From Eurosta solidaginis (lineage: Eukaryota; Arthropoda; Insecta; Diptera; Tephritidae), in the NCBI RefSeq assembly GCF_040869045.1, contig NC_090323.1, positions 263,690,392 to 263,754,391 of the forward strand: DNA of 64,000 nt, in the 5' to 3' direction. Numbering within the stretch: the first letter of the stretch is position 1; each line of letters opens with the position of its first letter. This document shows positions 54,138-64,000 of the stretch, piece by piece. The notes beneath the pieces were generated by a model. The model made no database searches. It saw only the letters and a list, made by a program, of their open reading frames with translations, and was not told the origin of the DNA. Both the position numbers and the translations under genes were made by a program.

Positions 54138-57100
54138 ATGGACGAATTGAAACAAAAACGTCAAACCATAAAGGGGTCAATCACGCGTATATTTTCCTTT
54201 TGTCAAAATGCTAATAATTCCGTTGACGAGATTAAGGTAAGGGTAGAGAAGTTGGAGTCAATATTCCAGGAATATGAGAATGTACAAAGCAGCATAGACA
54301 CTCTTACAAGTTCAGAGAACATAGCTGTGGAGGAAAATTATCGCAGTGACATCGAAGATAAGTATTTTGCAATTAAGGCAGGTTTGTTGGCTCGAACACG
54401 TGAAGAGCAGCTTGATAGCATAGTAATAGACAATCAAAATCAAACGGAGCAGGGCGCTAGTGTATCCAGTGCAATTCAAACATTGATAGATCATCAGAAT
54501 ACCTTGGGTACTTTGGTTGAGCGGTTGGCGTCTCCATGCGGTGACATAAATGCGGCCTCGCCGACGTTGCATACGAACACCAGCCAACAAGAAGTCCGGC
54601 TTCCTAGTATACAAATTCCAGAGTTTGACGGAACGTACATAAACTGGATACACTTTCGCGATTTGTTTGAGGTAATGGTTCATACCAAATCAAGTTTAGC
54701 AAACATAGAAAAGTTCGAGTATTTGTTGACAAAGTTGAAAGGGGAAGCATTATCAATAGTGAGGCATTTGAAGCCCACAAATGAGAATTACTCGGTAGCA
54801 TGGGGGTTGCTATATAAAAAATATAATGAGGGTGATAAGGTGAAGAAAGCATATGTAAGTCTGCTACTTGATCAGCAACCAATTAAAGCACCAACATTGA
54901 ATGAGATTAAGCGTCTGTACAATGATTCTAACGAAAGTATCAATGCGTTAAAAGCATTAGGTGAGGCAGTGGATCAGTGGGACACACTTTTGTTGTACTT
55001 ATTTGAAAAAAAATTAGATTCTGAAACATCAATGCTGTGGTATAGGAGCAGAAGCACAGAAAAGGAAAGTAAGTTTGTACATTTAATGACATTTTTAGAG
55101 CAACGCGTTACCGAATTAGAAAATATACAGTCAAATAAAGGTTCAGGTAAATCGTTAACCCCTCTAAGCTATTTTAATCGCCAGACGCAGGCATCGAAAA
55201 TATACGTTTCTCAAGTAAAACAATGTCCAGTATGTGCAGAAAATCATTCAATATATCAATGCGACCAATTTAAAAGAAAACCAGTAGAGGAGAGGATTCA
55301 AGTAGTGCGCGATGTGGGGCTATGCTTTAATTGTCTCAAGGACAATCACCGAGCCGTTAATTGCACATCATCGTTGTGTAAAGTTTGCAACAAGAAACAT
55401 AATTCATTATTGCATGTAATGCAAGATAAGTCGAATGAAAGCAATTATCCGCAAAGACAAACGGAGTCAGTATCAATAAATTTATCAAATATACAAAACG
55501 AATATATAACACTGCTACCTACGGCCATAATAAGGGTATTAGATATCAATGGTCATTATCAAGCCTGTCGAGCGTTACTTGATTCAGGAGCACAGGTGTC
55601 GCTCATACGAGAAGCTTGCATGCAGCGGTTGGGGTTGAAGAGAAGCTTCAATAATACAACGATTCATGGTATAGGTAGAGGGGTTAATAGCCGTTGTAAG
55701 GGTGAAGTAAAACTAAGCATAAATTTTCCAAAGGGGAATCACAATATTGAGACTAGCGCACTGTGTCTCCCAAATTTAACTCGAAATTTACCAGGAAAAA
55801 AAGTACAAAATAAGAAACTAAACTATTTTCGCCATCTCGAACTGGCCGATAACAATTATGACACACCAAACGGAATAGACATAATTTTAGGTGCGGATGT
55901 GTTTTCAGCATGTGTACTGTCGGGAAAACTAGTTCATCCAAGTGGTTCACCTTCAGCGGTTGAAACAATATTTGGTTGGGTGATACTTGGCAAAATAGAG
56001 TCGAGTCAATCATTTCATATTTTTGTGGGTACTGCATCACTTGATGCAACTAATCAATTACAAAGGTTTTGGGAAGTCGAAGAAGTACAGCCACTGACAC
56101 AGGTTCTGACAGTTGAGGAACAACAAGCAGAAGATCATTACATAAAGTATGTTACACGCGCAAAAGATGGTAGATATGTAGTTCGGCTGCCTCTCAGGGA
56201 AGAAAAATTAGAATTTGGCGATTCAAGGTTAGCAGCATGGAATCGATTATGCTTAATGGAAAGGAGATTTAATAAAGATGAAATATTAGCACATAGTTAC
56301 AAACAATTTATGCAAGAATACAAAATGATGAATCATATGGAAGAAGTGGTAGATGAAAAGGCACAGGTCGAGTATTATCTCCCACATCACGCCGTGTTGA
56401 AACCAGAAAGTACAACTACAAAACTCAGGGTAGTATTTGATACATCTTGTAAGTCATCAAATGGGAAGTCACTGAATGATCAACTACTCATAGGACCCAC
56501 GGTTCAAAAAGATTTATTTTCCTTATTGATTCAATTTCGCAAGTTTAAGGTAGGGTTGACAGGTGATATAGAAAAAATGTACAGACAGATTTTGGTCAAC
56601 AAGAGCGACAGAAGCTATCAACGAGTTTTATGGAGGGAAACTAGTGAAGATGAAGTAAAGGCATATGAGCTAAAAACAGTTACGTACGGCACTGCATGTG
56701 CACCCTTTTTAGCAACAAGGACACTCAAGCAAATAGGAATTGAAAATTCGGCCTTATTTCCCAGAGCAAGTAAAGCAATTCTAGACGGGTTTTATGTAGA
56801 TGATTTCATGTGGTGTTTCGAAGATGTAGAGTCGGCTGTGCAGTTAAAAATCAAGTTATGTGATCTACTTACTCAAGCAGGATTCCATTTACGCAAGTGG
56901 TGTTCGAACTCATCAGAATTTATGTCCACGATCGATGCAAATGATACAGAAATGTCAGCGGAAACGATTATCGATGATACGCAGACAGTCAAAACCTTAG
57001 GATTGTTATGGGACACAACGTGTGATTCCTTCAAATATAAGGTAACTCTAAACGAAATACAACAGCAAATTACCAAACGAACAGTTTTATCAGATATTTC

Positions 57101-59351
57101 GAAAGTATTTGATCCATTAGGATGGTTAGCACCAGTGGTTATTTCTTTAAAGCTTTTAATGCAGCAGTTATGGTTGAGGGGCATTGATTGGGATGAGCAG
57201 TTGCCTAATGATGTGGTCACACGATGGTACGAGTTGAGGAGTGGCATCAATGACATTTCGAAAATTAGAATTCCAAGATGGATTAGAGTTACAAACGGTG
57301 AGTTGGTAGAACTTCATTGCTTTGCAGATGCGTCAGAGGTAGCATATGCGGCCGCAGTTTATATTAAAGTTCGCCATTTAGATGGGTTAGTGTCAACAAA
57401 TCTTATTGCCTCCAAAAGCCGGGTAGCACCTATTAAACAAATAACATTACCAAGACTTGAGTTATGCGCTGCACAGCTCATGACCAAACTGGTTGTAAAA
57501 GTAAAGGAAGCACTTGACGTTGATCAGGTTCCCATATTCGGGTATTCTGATTCAACTATTGTCTTAGCTTGGCTAAGCGATTATCCACGTCGATGGAAAA
57601 CATTCATTGCTAACCGAACTTCATACATTTTGAATATATTACCCCGGGAAAGCTGGCGTCATATTTCGTCACATAATAATACTGCAGATTTAGCAACAAG
57701 AGGTATTACCGCTTGTAACTTAATAAATAACGACCTTTGGTGGCACGGGCCTAACATACTGAGAACACGTCATCAGTGGGAAGAAGTGGCACCAGAGCCG
57801 CCAGAGGAAACGCATCTAGAAGAAAGGCAACATATGGTCATATGCCATGCCGTTGAAAATCCAACAGATGATTTATTTGAACGTTTTTCAAGTTTTGGAA
57901 AGTTATTGTCAGTGACAGCATACATGTTGAGATTCATAACAAACTGTAGAACAAATAAAGTAGCCAGAACAACAGGCTTTTTAAGTGTGCACGAGCTAGA
58001 TAATGCGCATGATGTCTTAGTTAGGCAGGCTCAGAAGGATTCGTTCCATTCAGAAATTCAGATGTTATTAGCTGGAAAATCTCTGCCTGTAAAACACAGT
58101 CTATCTGCATTAACACCATTTATCGATCAAAAGCAATTGTTGCGAGTAGGTGGAAGGGTTGAGAACGCAGTTATAAAGTTTGATCAAAAACACCCGATAA
58201 TTCTTAACAAGGATAGTTCGTTGACACACTTATTAGTGAGATATCATCATAAGAAATATTTACATGCAGGTAATCGACAATTGCAATATGTACTCGGATT
58301 AAGGTACTGGATTCCAGGAGTGGTCCGAATAATCAAGCAATGTATATACAAGTGTACCACATGTATGCGCTTCAGAAATAAACCATTTTCTCAGCAGATG
58401 AGTAGCTTACCTCGATATAGGGTGGAACCAGCATTAGCTTTCGTGAATACAGGCATAGATTTTGCAGGACCTATACACGTAAAGTCGTGGAAGGGTAGGG
58501 GAAGCAAAACTTACAAATGTTGGATAGCAATATTTGTTTGTTTAGTGACAAAGGCAGTACATTTAGAGTTGGTATCAGAACTATCAACTGCATCGTTTCT
58601 GGCAACCCTTCGTAGATTTGTGGCTAGACGAGGAAAACCGTCGAACATATACTCAGATAACGGTACCAATTTTGTAGGCTGTAATCAAAAATTGAAGGAA
58701 TTGTGGCATTTTTTACATGAAAGGCATAACCAGGAGAAAATTGTTAAAGGTATGGCAGAACAAGAAATTCAATTGCATTTCATTCCCCCAACTGGTCCTT
58801 ACTTTGGAGGAATGTGGGAGGCAGGGGTCAAAAGTACAAAATACCATTTGAAGAGAGTTCTCGAAGATGCTAATACAACATTCGAAGAGACATGCACGGT
58901 CTTATGCCAAATAGAGTGTTGTTTGAATTCACGGCCACTCTGCACAAAATTCGAAGGTGATCCAGATCCCCTTACACCAGGGCATTTTTTAATTCTTAGA
59001 TCAATGGCGACTATCCCAGAAACTAATTACACTCAATCCAAGGTAAATAGTTTAAACCGTTGGCAGTATTTACAAAAATTAGTTCAACAATTTTGGAAAA
59101 AATGGTCGTTAGAATACATAAGTCAATTACAACAACGCCCAAAATGGAGCCAAAAACTCAAAAATATCCAATGTGGTGACATTGTGCTCCTCAAAGATGA
59201 TACATTGCCACCAAGCAAATGGAGTATAGGCAAAGTTGTAGAAACATATCCAGGCAAAGATGAACTTGTAAGAGTTGTTTCAGTCAAAACATCAAGGGGA
59301 ACATTTAAACGTCCCATCGTTAAGTTATGCCCGTTGTTTATGGACTGTTGA
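54138..59351 (+). CDS. BEL/Pao Gag-Pol polyprotein
   Basis: 1737 codons in one frame, about the usual full length. In order: N-terminal coiled coil; Gag region of the DUF1759 type (about 150-330, 'IPEFDGTYINWIHFRDLF'); knuckle-like Cys/His cluster (about 360-430); protease of the DUF1758 type ('LLDSGAQVSLI', about 478-489); reverse transcriptase (about 740-960, 'KLRVVFDTSCKS', active site YVDD at 886-889); Pao-type RNase H region (about 1050-1180, 'HCFADASEVAYAAAVY', 'YSDSTIVLAWL'); integrase zinc-binding HHCC (about 1370-1415); integrase core with Asp ('NTGIDFAGP', about 1440), Asp ('YSDNGTNF', about 1506) and Glu ('MWEAGVK', about 1560); and a C-terminal DUF5641-type domain. All catalytic residues I can place are present. 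Works in reverse transcription and integration of its own RNA in virus-like particles. Confidence 0.96.
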   Translation: MDELKQKRQTIKGSITRIFSFCQNANNSVDEIKVRVEKLESIFQEYENVQSSIDTLTSSENIAVEENYRSDIEDKYFAIKAGLLARTREEQLDSIVIDNQNQTEQGASVSSAIQTLIDHQNTLGTLVERLASPCGDINAASPTLHTNTSQQEVRLPSIQIPEFDGTYINWIHFRDLFEVMVHTKSSLANIEKFEYLLTKLKGEALSIVRHLKPTNENYSVAWGLLYKKYNEGDKVKKAYVSLLLDQQPIKAPTLNEIKRLYNDSNESINALKALGEAVDQWDTLLLYLFEKKLDSETSMLWYRSRSTEKESKFVHLMTFLEQRVTELENIQSNKGSGKSLTPLSYFNRQTQASKIYVSQVKQCPVCAENHSIYQCDQFKRKPVEERIQVVRDVGLCFNCLKDNHRAVNCTSSLCKVCNKKHNSLLHVMQDKSNESNYPQRQTESVSINLSNIQNEYITLLPTAIIRVLDINGHYQACRALLDSGAQVSLIREACMQRLGLKRSFNNTTIHGIGRGVNSRCKGEVKLSINFPKGNHNIETSALCLPNLTRNLPGKKVQNKKLNYFRHLELADNNYDTPNGIDIILGADVFSACVLSGKLVHPSGSPSAVETIFGWVILGKIESSQSFHIFVGTASLDATNQLQRFWEVEEVQPLTQVLTVEEQQAEDHYIKYVTRAKDGRYVVRLPLREEKLEFGDSRLAAWNRLCLMERRFNKDEILAHSYKQFMQEYKMMNHMEEVVDEKAQVEYYLPHHAVLKPESTTTKLRVVFDTSCKSSNGKSLNDQLLIGPTVQKDLFSLLIQFRKFKVGLTGDIEKMYRQILVNKSDRSYQRVLWRETSEDEVKAYELKTVTYGTACAPFLATRTLKQIGIENSALFPRASKAILDGFYVDDFMWCFEDVESAVQLKIKLCDLLTQAGFHLRKWCSNSSEFMSTIDANDTEMSAETIIDDTQTVKTLGLLWDTTCDSFKYKVTLNEIQQQITKRTVLSDISKVFDPLGWLAPVVISLKLLMQQLWLRGIDWDEQLPNDVVTRWYELRSGINDISKIRIPRWIRVTNGELVELHCFADASEVAYAAAVYIKVRHLDGLVSTNLIASKSRVAPIKQITLPRLELCAAQLMTKLVVKVKEALDVDQVPIFGYSDSTIVLAWLSDYPRRWKTFIANRTSYILNILPRESWRHISSHNNTADLATRGITACNLINNDLWWHGPNILRTRHQWEEVAPEPPEETHLEERQHMVICHAVENPTDDLFERFSSFGKLLSVTAYMLRFITNCRTNKVARTTGFLSVHELDNAHDVLVRQAQKDSFHSEIQMLLAGKSLPVKHSLSALTPFIDQKQLLRVGGRVENAVIKFDQKHPIILNKDSSLTHLLVRYHHKKYLHAGNRQLQYVLGLRYWIPGVVRIIKQCIYKCTTCMRFRNKPFSQQMSSLPRYRVEPALAFVNTGIDFAGPIHVKSWKGRGSKTYKCWIAIFVCLVTKAVHLELVSELSTASFLATLRRFVARRGKPSNIYSDNGTNFVGCNQKLKELWHFLHERHNQEKIVKGMAEQEIQLHFIPPTGPYFGGMWEAGVKSTKYHLKRVLEDANTTFEETCTVLCQIECCLNSRPLCTKFEGDPDPLTPGHFLILRSMATIPETNYTQSKVNSLNRWQYLQKLVQQFWKKWSLEYISQLQQRPKWSQKLKNIQCGDIVLLKDDTLPPSKWSIGKVVETYPGKDELVRVVSVKTSRGTFKRPIVKLCPLFMDC

Positions 59352-59364
59352 AAGTGGATACTTT

Positions 59365-59376
59365 CAAGAGGGGCGG
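59365..59376 (+). promoter_or_regulatory. Polypurine tract of BEL/Pao element
   Basis: 'aagaggggcgg' just before the 3' LTR, 14 bp after the stop codon. Confidence 0.75.
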
Positions 59377-59378
59377 TA

Positions 59379-59684
59379 TGTTTGCGTCCGTTGTCTATCG
59401 ATATACGAAGTATTCACAAAATTTGATGGTCTGCTATTGTTCTATTTAATTCACTAGTTTGTATCCATTTTTATACCTAAGCTTTAGATATACTACATAA
59501 AATTATAATCCTGAAAATGTACATTATCAATACAACCCTGTAAAATGCAACTATGTAAACAAGGAGAAAGAAACTAATAAAATTTGGCTTGTCTAGAGAG
59601 TCTTCAACCGACAATTGAATCGTGCAGTTCACATTTTTATTATACAGTCCACAAACTTTAATCGTTCACTATTGCATATGAACA
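59379..59684 (+). repeat. 3' LTR of BEL/Pao element
   Basis: 306 bp; four substitutions against 52169-52474, all in the right half. Confidence 0.96.
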
Positions 59685-59731
59685 GAGTTGAATTCGCTTT
59701 CCATTCACTTCAAATATTCGGCTTGGGGGAA
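59685..59731 (+). mobile_element. Right remnant of the outer MITE
   Basis: After the GAGTT target duplicate the sequence continues 'gaattcgcttt', as in the 14976 MITE, and ends with a diverged right terminus 'attcggcttgg'. Confidence 0.6.
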
Positions 59732-60583
59732 ACAAAAAATTCCTTTCAAGGACGCGCTTTTCAATGAGATTTAATAAATAAAAGATCTCAATTATAGCAG
59801 GAAGTGGGGATTTCTGTTAAATGGTTGTGTTTCTTTGGGAATTTTTATTTCTTTATTCATACAGTAGCGAACAGAAAATTGCAGTACCATTTTTTTTTTT
59901 TTTTTTGAAATTTCGTCAATATTTTATTTTTGATATTTTAAGAAACATTTTTATGAATTTTGTTACTGAAACCTGGCAAATTAATCTTAAAAACGTTTTA
60001 GGAGAAATTAGAAAATTTGAGGAAGTTTCAAACATTATTTTTAGGGTGCTATGATTTTTTTTGAGTATGCCGTTATGCAGCCCAATAATTTTTTTCGAAG
60101 TATAAGTTATAGGTCTTCCAAAGTTCGCACTGATTTTTGAAAATTTTTTTTTTCAAGAGGCTGTTGCAGATTTTCTTTCATGTAAAAAAAGGCACACTAT
60201 GTATGGGGAAAATCTAAAAGTCCATACGGAAGTAAAATTATCAAAAGTCAATTCGAATTTTTAGAGACTTATAACTTGCACTTTGATTAAAATTGATTGG
60301 GCTACTAATCTGCATACTCCAGAAAATTCAGGACTCCAAAATTTTCACGAAATTTTGAACTATTACGAAAATGTTTTGAAGATTGGTTTACATAGTTTCA
60401 GTTGAAAAATTCAATAAAGTTCTTTTAAATATCGAGAATAAAAAAGAATTTAGTTGACAAAAATTGAAAAAATATTTTCACTGCTATTTTTTTACTCGCT
60501 ATTATACGTGAATGCTTATTAAGGTATGAGAATTTTCTGGACACATATAAACGTCGACTTAGCATATTAATATATGTATACAT
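59732..60583. other. No gene seen
   Basis: AT-rich DNA with poly(T) runs (59889-59907). Frames 59821-60054 and 60425-60661 lack motifs. Confidence 0.45.
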
Positions 60584-60585
60584 TA

Positions 60586-61092
60586 GACTGGGTCGATTTA
60601 TTAACCGATATCGCGCCATCGATTTTTCGATAGGATTTGAGCTCAGAAAAAAAAGTTCCACTACGTATACCCAAACAAATTATTTTCGAGCCTGCGAAAT
60701 TTAATTTTTTGACTTCTAAAAAAATTTTCATTTGATTGTAAAATTTTCATGTATACCCTGTCCGACCGAAAATGTCCGCTAAAAACGTTGGCGATAACAG
60801 TTTTTTGAAAAAAAAATACATACATATGTTAATAAATATTTTTTTCTTTTTTTTTCATAAAACTGTTATCGACAACGTTTTTAGCGGATATTTTTGGGTC
60901 GGACAGGGTATATATATGAACATTTTTTTAGTAGGTCATGTAAAAAACCTTAAAAATCAAAGTCGAAAAAAGTCAAAAAAATTAAATTTCGCAAGGTCGA
61001 AAATAATTTTTTTGGGTATACGGAATGGAACTTTTTTTCCCTTTCGATGGCGCGATATCGGTTAACTTTCGTCCATACAAATCGACCCACCC
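60586..61092. mobile_element. Foldback MITE with long inverted repeats
   Basis: 507 bp. Ends GACTGGGTCGATTT and, reversed, GGGTGGGTCGATTT, flanked by TA (60584-60585, 61093-61094). Inner blocks 'ttaaccgatatcgcgccatc' (60599) and 'gatggcgcgatatcggttaa' (about 61046), and 'ctgtccgaccgaaaatgtccgc' against 'gcggatatttttgggtcggacag', make the arms about 230 bp long with a T-rich centre. No coding capacity. Confidence 0.88.
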
Positions 61093-61094
61093 TA

Positions 61095-62180
61095 GTATAC
61101 ATACTATATTAATTATGGCTATTCATCACACATAATTCAGATATGGCTACTCTGGTATTGTTTCAAAGTTTACCACAATTAATCTTTATAACACTTTTGG
61201 TATATTCATATGAATTTGCTTATTCTTTTTTTTATTTCTATTTTGTGAAGTGTTGGCATTCAAGTTGTTGCTACTGCTGTTGTATTGTTGCGGATGCATA
61301 TACTTTTTTTGTTTTTTTGGTTTTGGTTGGGTTTTGTTACAACAATAAATCTGCTTATGTCAGAGATTTATTGAAGTTATCAGACCTTTTATGACCCTCA
61401 GCATACTTAGCTCGCACACTACCGTTTTAGTGGTATACGCAAATAAAGTCCGACGAAATCTAATTAAAATTTTCAAATGGGTTCATATCGTACGTAGCTT
61501 ATAGGTATGTAGGTATGTCTTATGTATTCAGCATATTTAGCATGTCAGCATAAAATTGTTATTTCAATGTTAAAACATTCAATTTGGCAGGAAGTTTACA
61601 TCTAAGGGATCGACTTCAAATATGTTGATTTTGGAAGCTTTCCATGTAAGCATAGCCGAAGGGATCTTTAGACCTCACAATCTTTCCTTTTGGTAGCTAC
61701 ATATCAATTTCCTTGCCATAATAGAGAATTAGTCGACGCTCCGCCGAAGTGGTGGTCGTATTATCCGCATCTTTATATTAATTCCACAAAATTTTATAAA
61801 ATATGTTTCTAAATATTAATGTCTAAAAAACCACTATGGGCGGTAAAACACAATCATATTTGTCAAATTTTATGGGCCTTAACTGGAAATTATCATAATT
61901 AACCGGTTCATTCCAAGAAGCGAAAATAAACTTTCTAGCTTCCTTTCTAGTATACTTACTGTTCTAGTTACAATAAAAGTGTTTTCTTTTTTAGCTCTGT
62001 TTAACTTCAACGTTACCAACAGCATTTCTTTTAAGTTTTATATTGTTTTATATTATTTCTCTTGTATTTATAAACTTGTTCCAAACAAATTTAATGGGAA
62101 ATTTTAAATTGAAGTTTTCTAACTCTCCGAGAGCTTGGTTTAACTGGTTTGAGAAAAGCCACACGCAGCATTCAAGTATA
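61095..62180. other. No gene seen
   Basis: AT-rich. The frame 61143-61394 encodes a hydrophobic, Cys-rich peptide with no recognised domain and is probably chance. Confidence 0.4.
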
Positions 62181-62185
62181 TTCTA

Positions 62186-63010
62186 GAGACTACCTCGGGA
62201 TCATTTCGGGACTACTTTAAGAATCTTATCGAAAAAACTTCGGATTAATCTCGGGTTTTTGTATCATTTCGAATTGAATTTTAAGCCTATTTCAGTAGCA
62301 TTCGGGACTACGTTTTAATTTCGGATCTGTTTGGGAATGTTTTTGGTAGTTATCATTTTGGGAGATTCTCGAGCGTTTGGGAGTTTCCTTTGAAATAGGG
62401 ATCATTTCGGAACTAATATGTAATGGCTTTAAGGATCATTCCAGTTTTATTTATTGTTTATTATTTCATACTTCCTGATCATATCGGGAGCGTTTTCGGA
62501 ACTATTTCGAGAAGAGAAGGAGCCTGTTCCAGGGACTATTTAATTTCGAGCATTTGGAGATCACTTAAGAACTGTTGCAGGATTGTCTTAGAGAATTGTT
62601 TAAGAAAACATAGTGATGACTCGAAAAAATCAGGATTTGTTTGGAGATTATTTCCAAACAGTTTCCGTGCTATTTCGTGATTTTTTTAAGGATAATTTCA
62701 CGAATATTACCCGATAGTATCAGAATTGTTACTTCATGATGATTTTAAACCTGCTTTCACAATCAGTTTTAGATTAGTCGGGAACTGTTTCGGGATTGTT
62801 TTTATGGTCAATTTGATACCATTTAAAGGCTATTAAAATATTTTCCGGCATTATCTGAAGATTATTAAGACTTTGTTTTCAAGGTCAGTGCGGGATCATT
62901 TGGTATTAATTTTCGGATCTATTTCAGATCTATTTTTTGAGATCTTTTGATAACTTGTTTGGTATAGTTTCGGGAATTTTTGCAGGATCACTTCTATACT
63001 ATTTCAGGAT
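62186..63010. repeat. Degenerate satellite of ATTTCGGGA-type words
   Basis: Over 800 bp, 'atttcggga', 'tttcggaact', 'gggatcattt', 'tttcaggat' and similar words recur every 12-30 bp. The plus frame 62423-62680 falls within it and is a by-product. Confidence 0.75.
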
Positions 63011-63756
63011 ATATTCAAATACGCATTAATGAAGTCTTCATAAAGAATCTATTTTAATTTTCTCATCAAAAAATCTTATATATTATTTCTAATTGCTGTT
63101 TTATGTACAGGTCCAATTTTCGCTCTTATTTGGAATCCAAATCTATAAATAAAGTTTTGGTTGTAAAGATGAAGATTCGTGCTTTTAGCGAGCTTTGGGC
63201 ATTATTGGCCGTAGTGCTTTTGTTTAGCTATATTTTATTAAAATAATTTGTTAAAAATAAACGATTGTGAGCACACAAAGAAATCTATTTGTACTATGGC
63301 ACTATTGTGAGTATTTGATTAGAACTAACACTGCATTACCGGCAGTTGCTAACATTTGCCAGATGGCAGCGCAATCCCATGTAAGTTTTTATTGATACAT
63401 GATTGATAGAACAGCTGACTTCTGTTGATATTTGATATGAGATGTTTATATTAGTTGTGCAATATGCGCACGGGTCCGGCTAGTAGTATAAATTGCCGCT
63501 TGATTAAAAGAAAAACAAAAGACTTAAGCAACGAACTTGCATTTATTTTAGTAAAATAAAAGTTTCGGAAACAAGTTTCGCCATCCAAGAAGCACAAAGA
63601 GTCTAGTCAACATACTGGAAAGCAGCTCTGAATAGCAGCGAAATATGCTATTTATGTACACAAAGGTCATATTTTGGTATGAATATATGTATAACTTGCT
63701 CATCATATACTAAATACCGTTGACTTTCCAGTTGTATTTGCCTTTAACATTCACTA
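63011..63756. other. No gene seen
   Basis: AT-rich spacer; nothing recognised. Confidence 0.4.
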
Positions 63757-64000
63757 AAAATTAAGCGTTCAAAATCCATTCTGCACATTCGACCTGTAGA
63801 CCTGGTAGCAAAGAACATAGCATTAACAACTGCAATCAGGCTCGGTGCCGCGGAGCAGCTTGAGCGCCGACCATACGGCCATAGTAGTATAGCGTCATCA
63901 ATCACAAGACGAACAGAATACCTGATTTCCTATTTGCGCTTCGAGGACGATCTTAAGGACACAATAGAGGTGGACGGTTGGCGCAAGGGTGCGCAAATGG
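63757..64000 (+). pseudogene. Non-LTR retrotransposon C-terminal coding fragment, cut by window end
   Basis: The frame (codon start at 63781) is open to the window edge and reads 'LHIRPVDLVAKNIALTTAIR', 'RRPYGHSSIASS' and 'TIEVDGWRKGAQM'. This is the region after the RT thumb and before RNase H in jockey/I-like elements. It is the next part of the protein after the piece that ends at 29745 and is probably the same family. Whether the copy is 5'-truncated here or a longer element extends beyond the window cannot be told. Confidence 0.75.

Larger units (their letters stand above)
52169..59684 (+). mobile_element. Apparently intact BEL/Pao LTR retrotransposon
   Basis: 7516 bp with 306-bp LTRs (52169-52474, 59379-59684) and a perfect 5-bp target duplication GAGTT (52164-52168, 59685-59689), as usual for BEL/Pao. 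LTRs differ at four positions I count. It has a tRNA-Tyr-like primer site, a 1.6-kb leader with tandem repeats, one complete gag-pol frame and a polypurine tract. No env. It interrupts a MITE. Confidence 0.96.

Noticed and set aside
61143..61394. Hydrophobic 83-codon frame as a membrane protein
   Set aside because: T-rich DNA gives Phe/Leu/Tyr-rich frames by chance; no conserved features.

Overview
The window looks like intergenic DNA from a large, repeat-rich dipteran nuclear genome, most likely a tephritid fruit fly. That call rests on long non-coding repeats I recognise by memory as abundant in tephritids, on dipteran-type LTR elements, and on a compact single-exon digestive-type serine protease gene; it is an inference, not a search result. 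Only one convincing host gene is complete: a secreted chymotrypsin-fold protease on the minus strand at 4379-5161. A small spliced 3' exon is possible at 16165-16297 (minus). Nearly everything else I can explain is mobile DNA, usually nested.

Layout. 0-10 kb: a decayed tRNA-SINE copy, a 29-bp tandem repeat, a diverged duplicated segment (about 2.07-3.66 kb and 8.61-9.71 kb), the protease gene, then AT-rich repeats. 10.9-16.8 kb: a Russian-doll block. An outer pair of ends carrying GGGATAGATGC-type motifs encloses a GC-rich island and a 3.4-kb DNA transposon (TACACGGA ends, dense TTCATAAA motifs, remains of a zinc-finger protein gene), which is itself invaded by a TTA-flanked MITE and a MITE with a perfect 8-bp target duplication. 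18.5-21.9 kb: an internally deleted Ty3/gypsy element with 195-bp LTRs. 22.1-22.8 kb: a TA-flanked MITE. 24.7-31.2 kb: a long non-coding repeat with a 130-bp minisatellite, split by a 1.5-kb insertion, followed by a deleted non-LTR retrotransposon that carries a SINE, and then a 123-bp satellite that reads as an open frame.

33.1-41.0 kb: the most interesting part. Two LTR retrotransposons, tail to tail and only 147 bp apart, each keep one long intact frame encoding an N-terminal SAP-like motif, coiled coil, Gag, zinc knuckle, aspartic protease and only the C-terminal tail of an integrase. Reverse transcriptase, RNase H and the integrase core are absent from both. Their LTR pairs are almost identical (2 of 671 and 3 of 668 differences), so this short form has itself been transposing recently, presumably with enzymes supplied in trans. 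A related solo LTR lies at 47.0 kb; all three sit in an ATAT target duplication.

41.3-51.6 kb: a 5'-truncated SINE, an inverted second copy of the long non-coding repeat, a dimeric tRNA-derived SINE with one shared 14-bp target duplication, the solo LTR, a long hairpin, and decayed non-LTR endonuclease and RT-tail relics. 51.8-59.7 kb: an apparently intact BEL/Pao element with a 1737-codon gag-pol frame and 306-bp LTRs, inserted inside a MITE that is itself interrupted by another copy of the same MITE. 60.6-61.1 kb: a foldback element. 62.2-63.0 kb: a degenerate satellite rich in ATTTCGGGA. The window ends in the 3' coding part of a non-LTR retrotransposon (63.76-64.0 kb).
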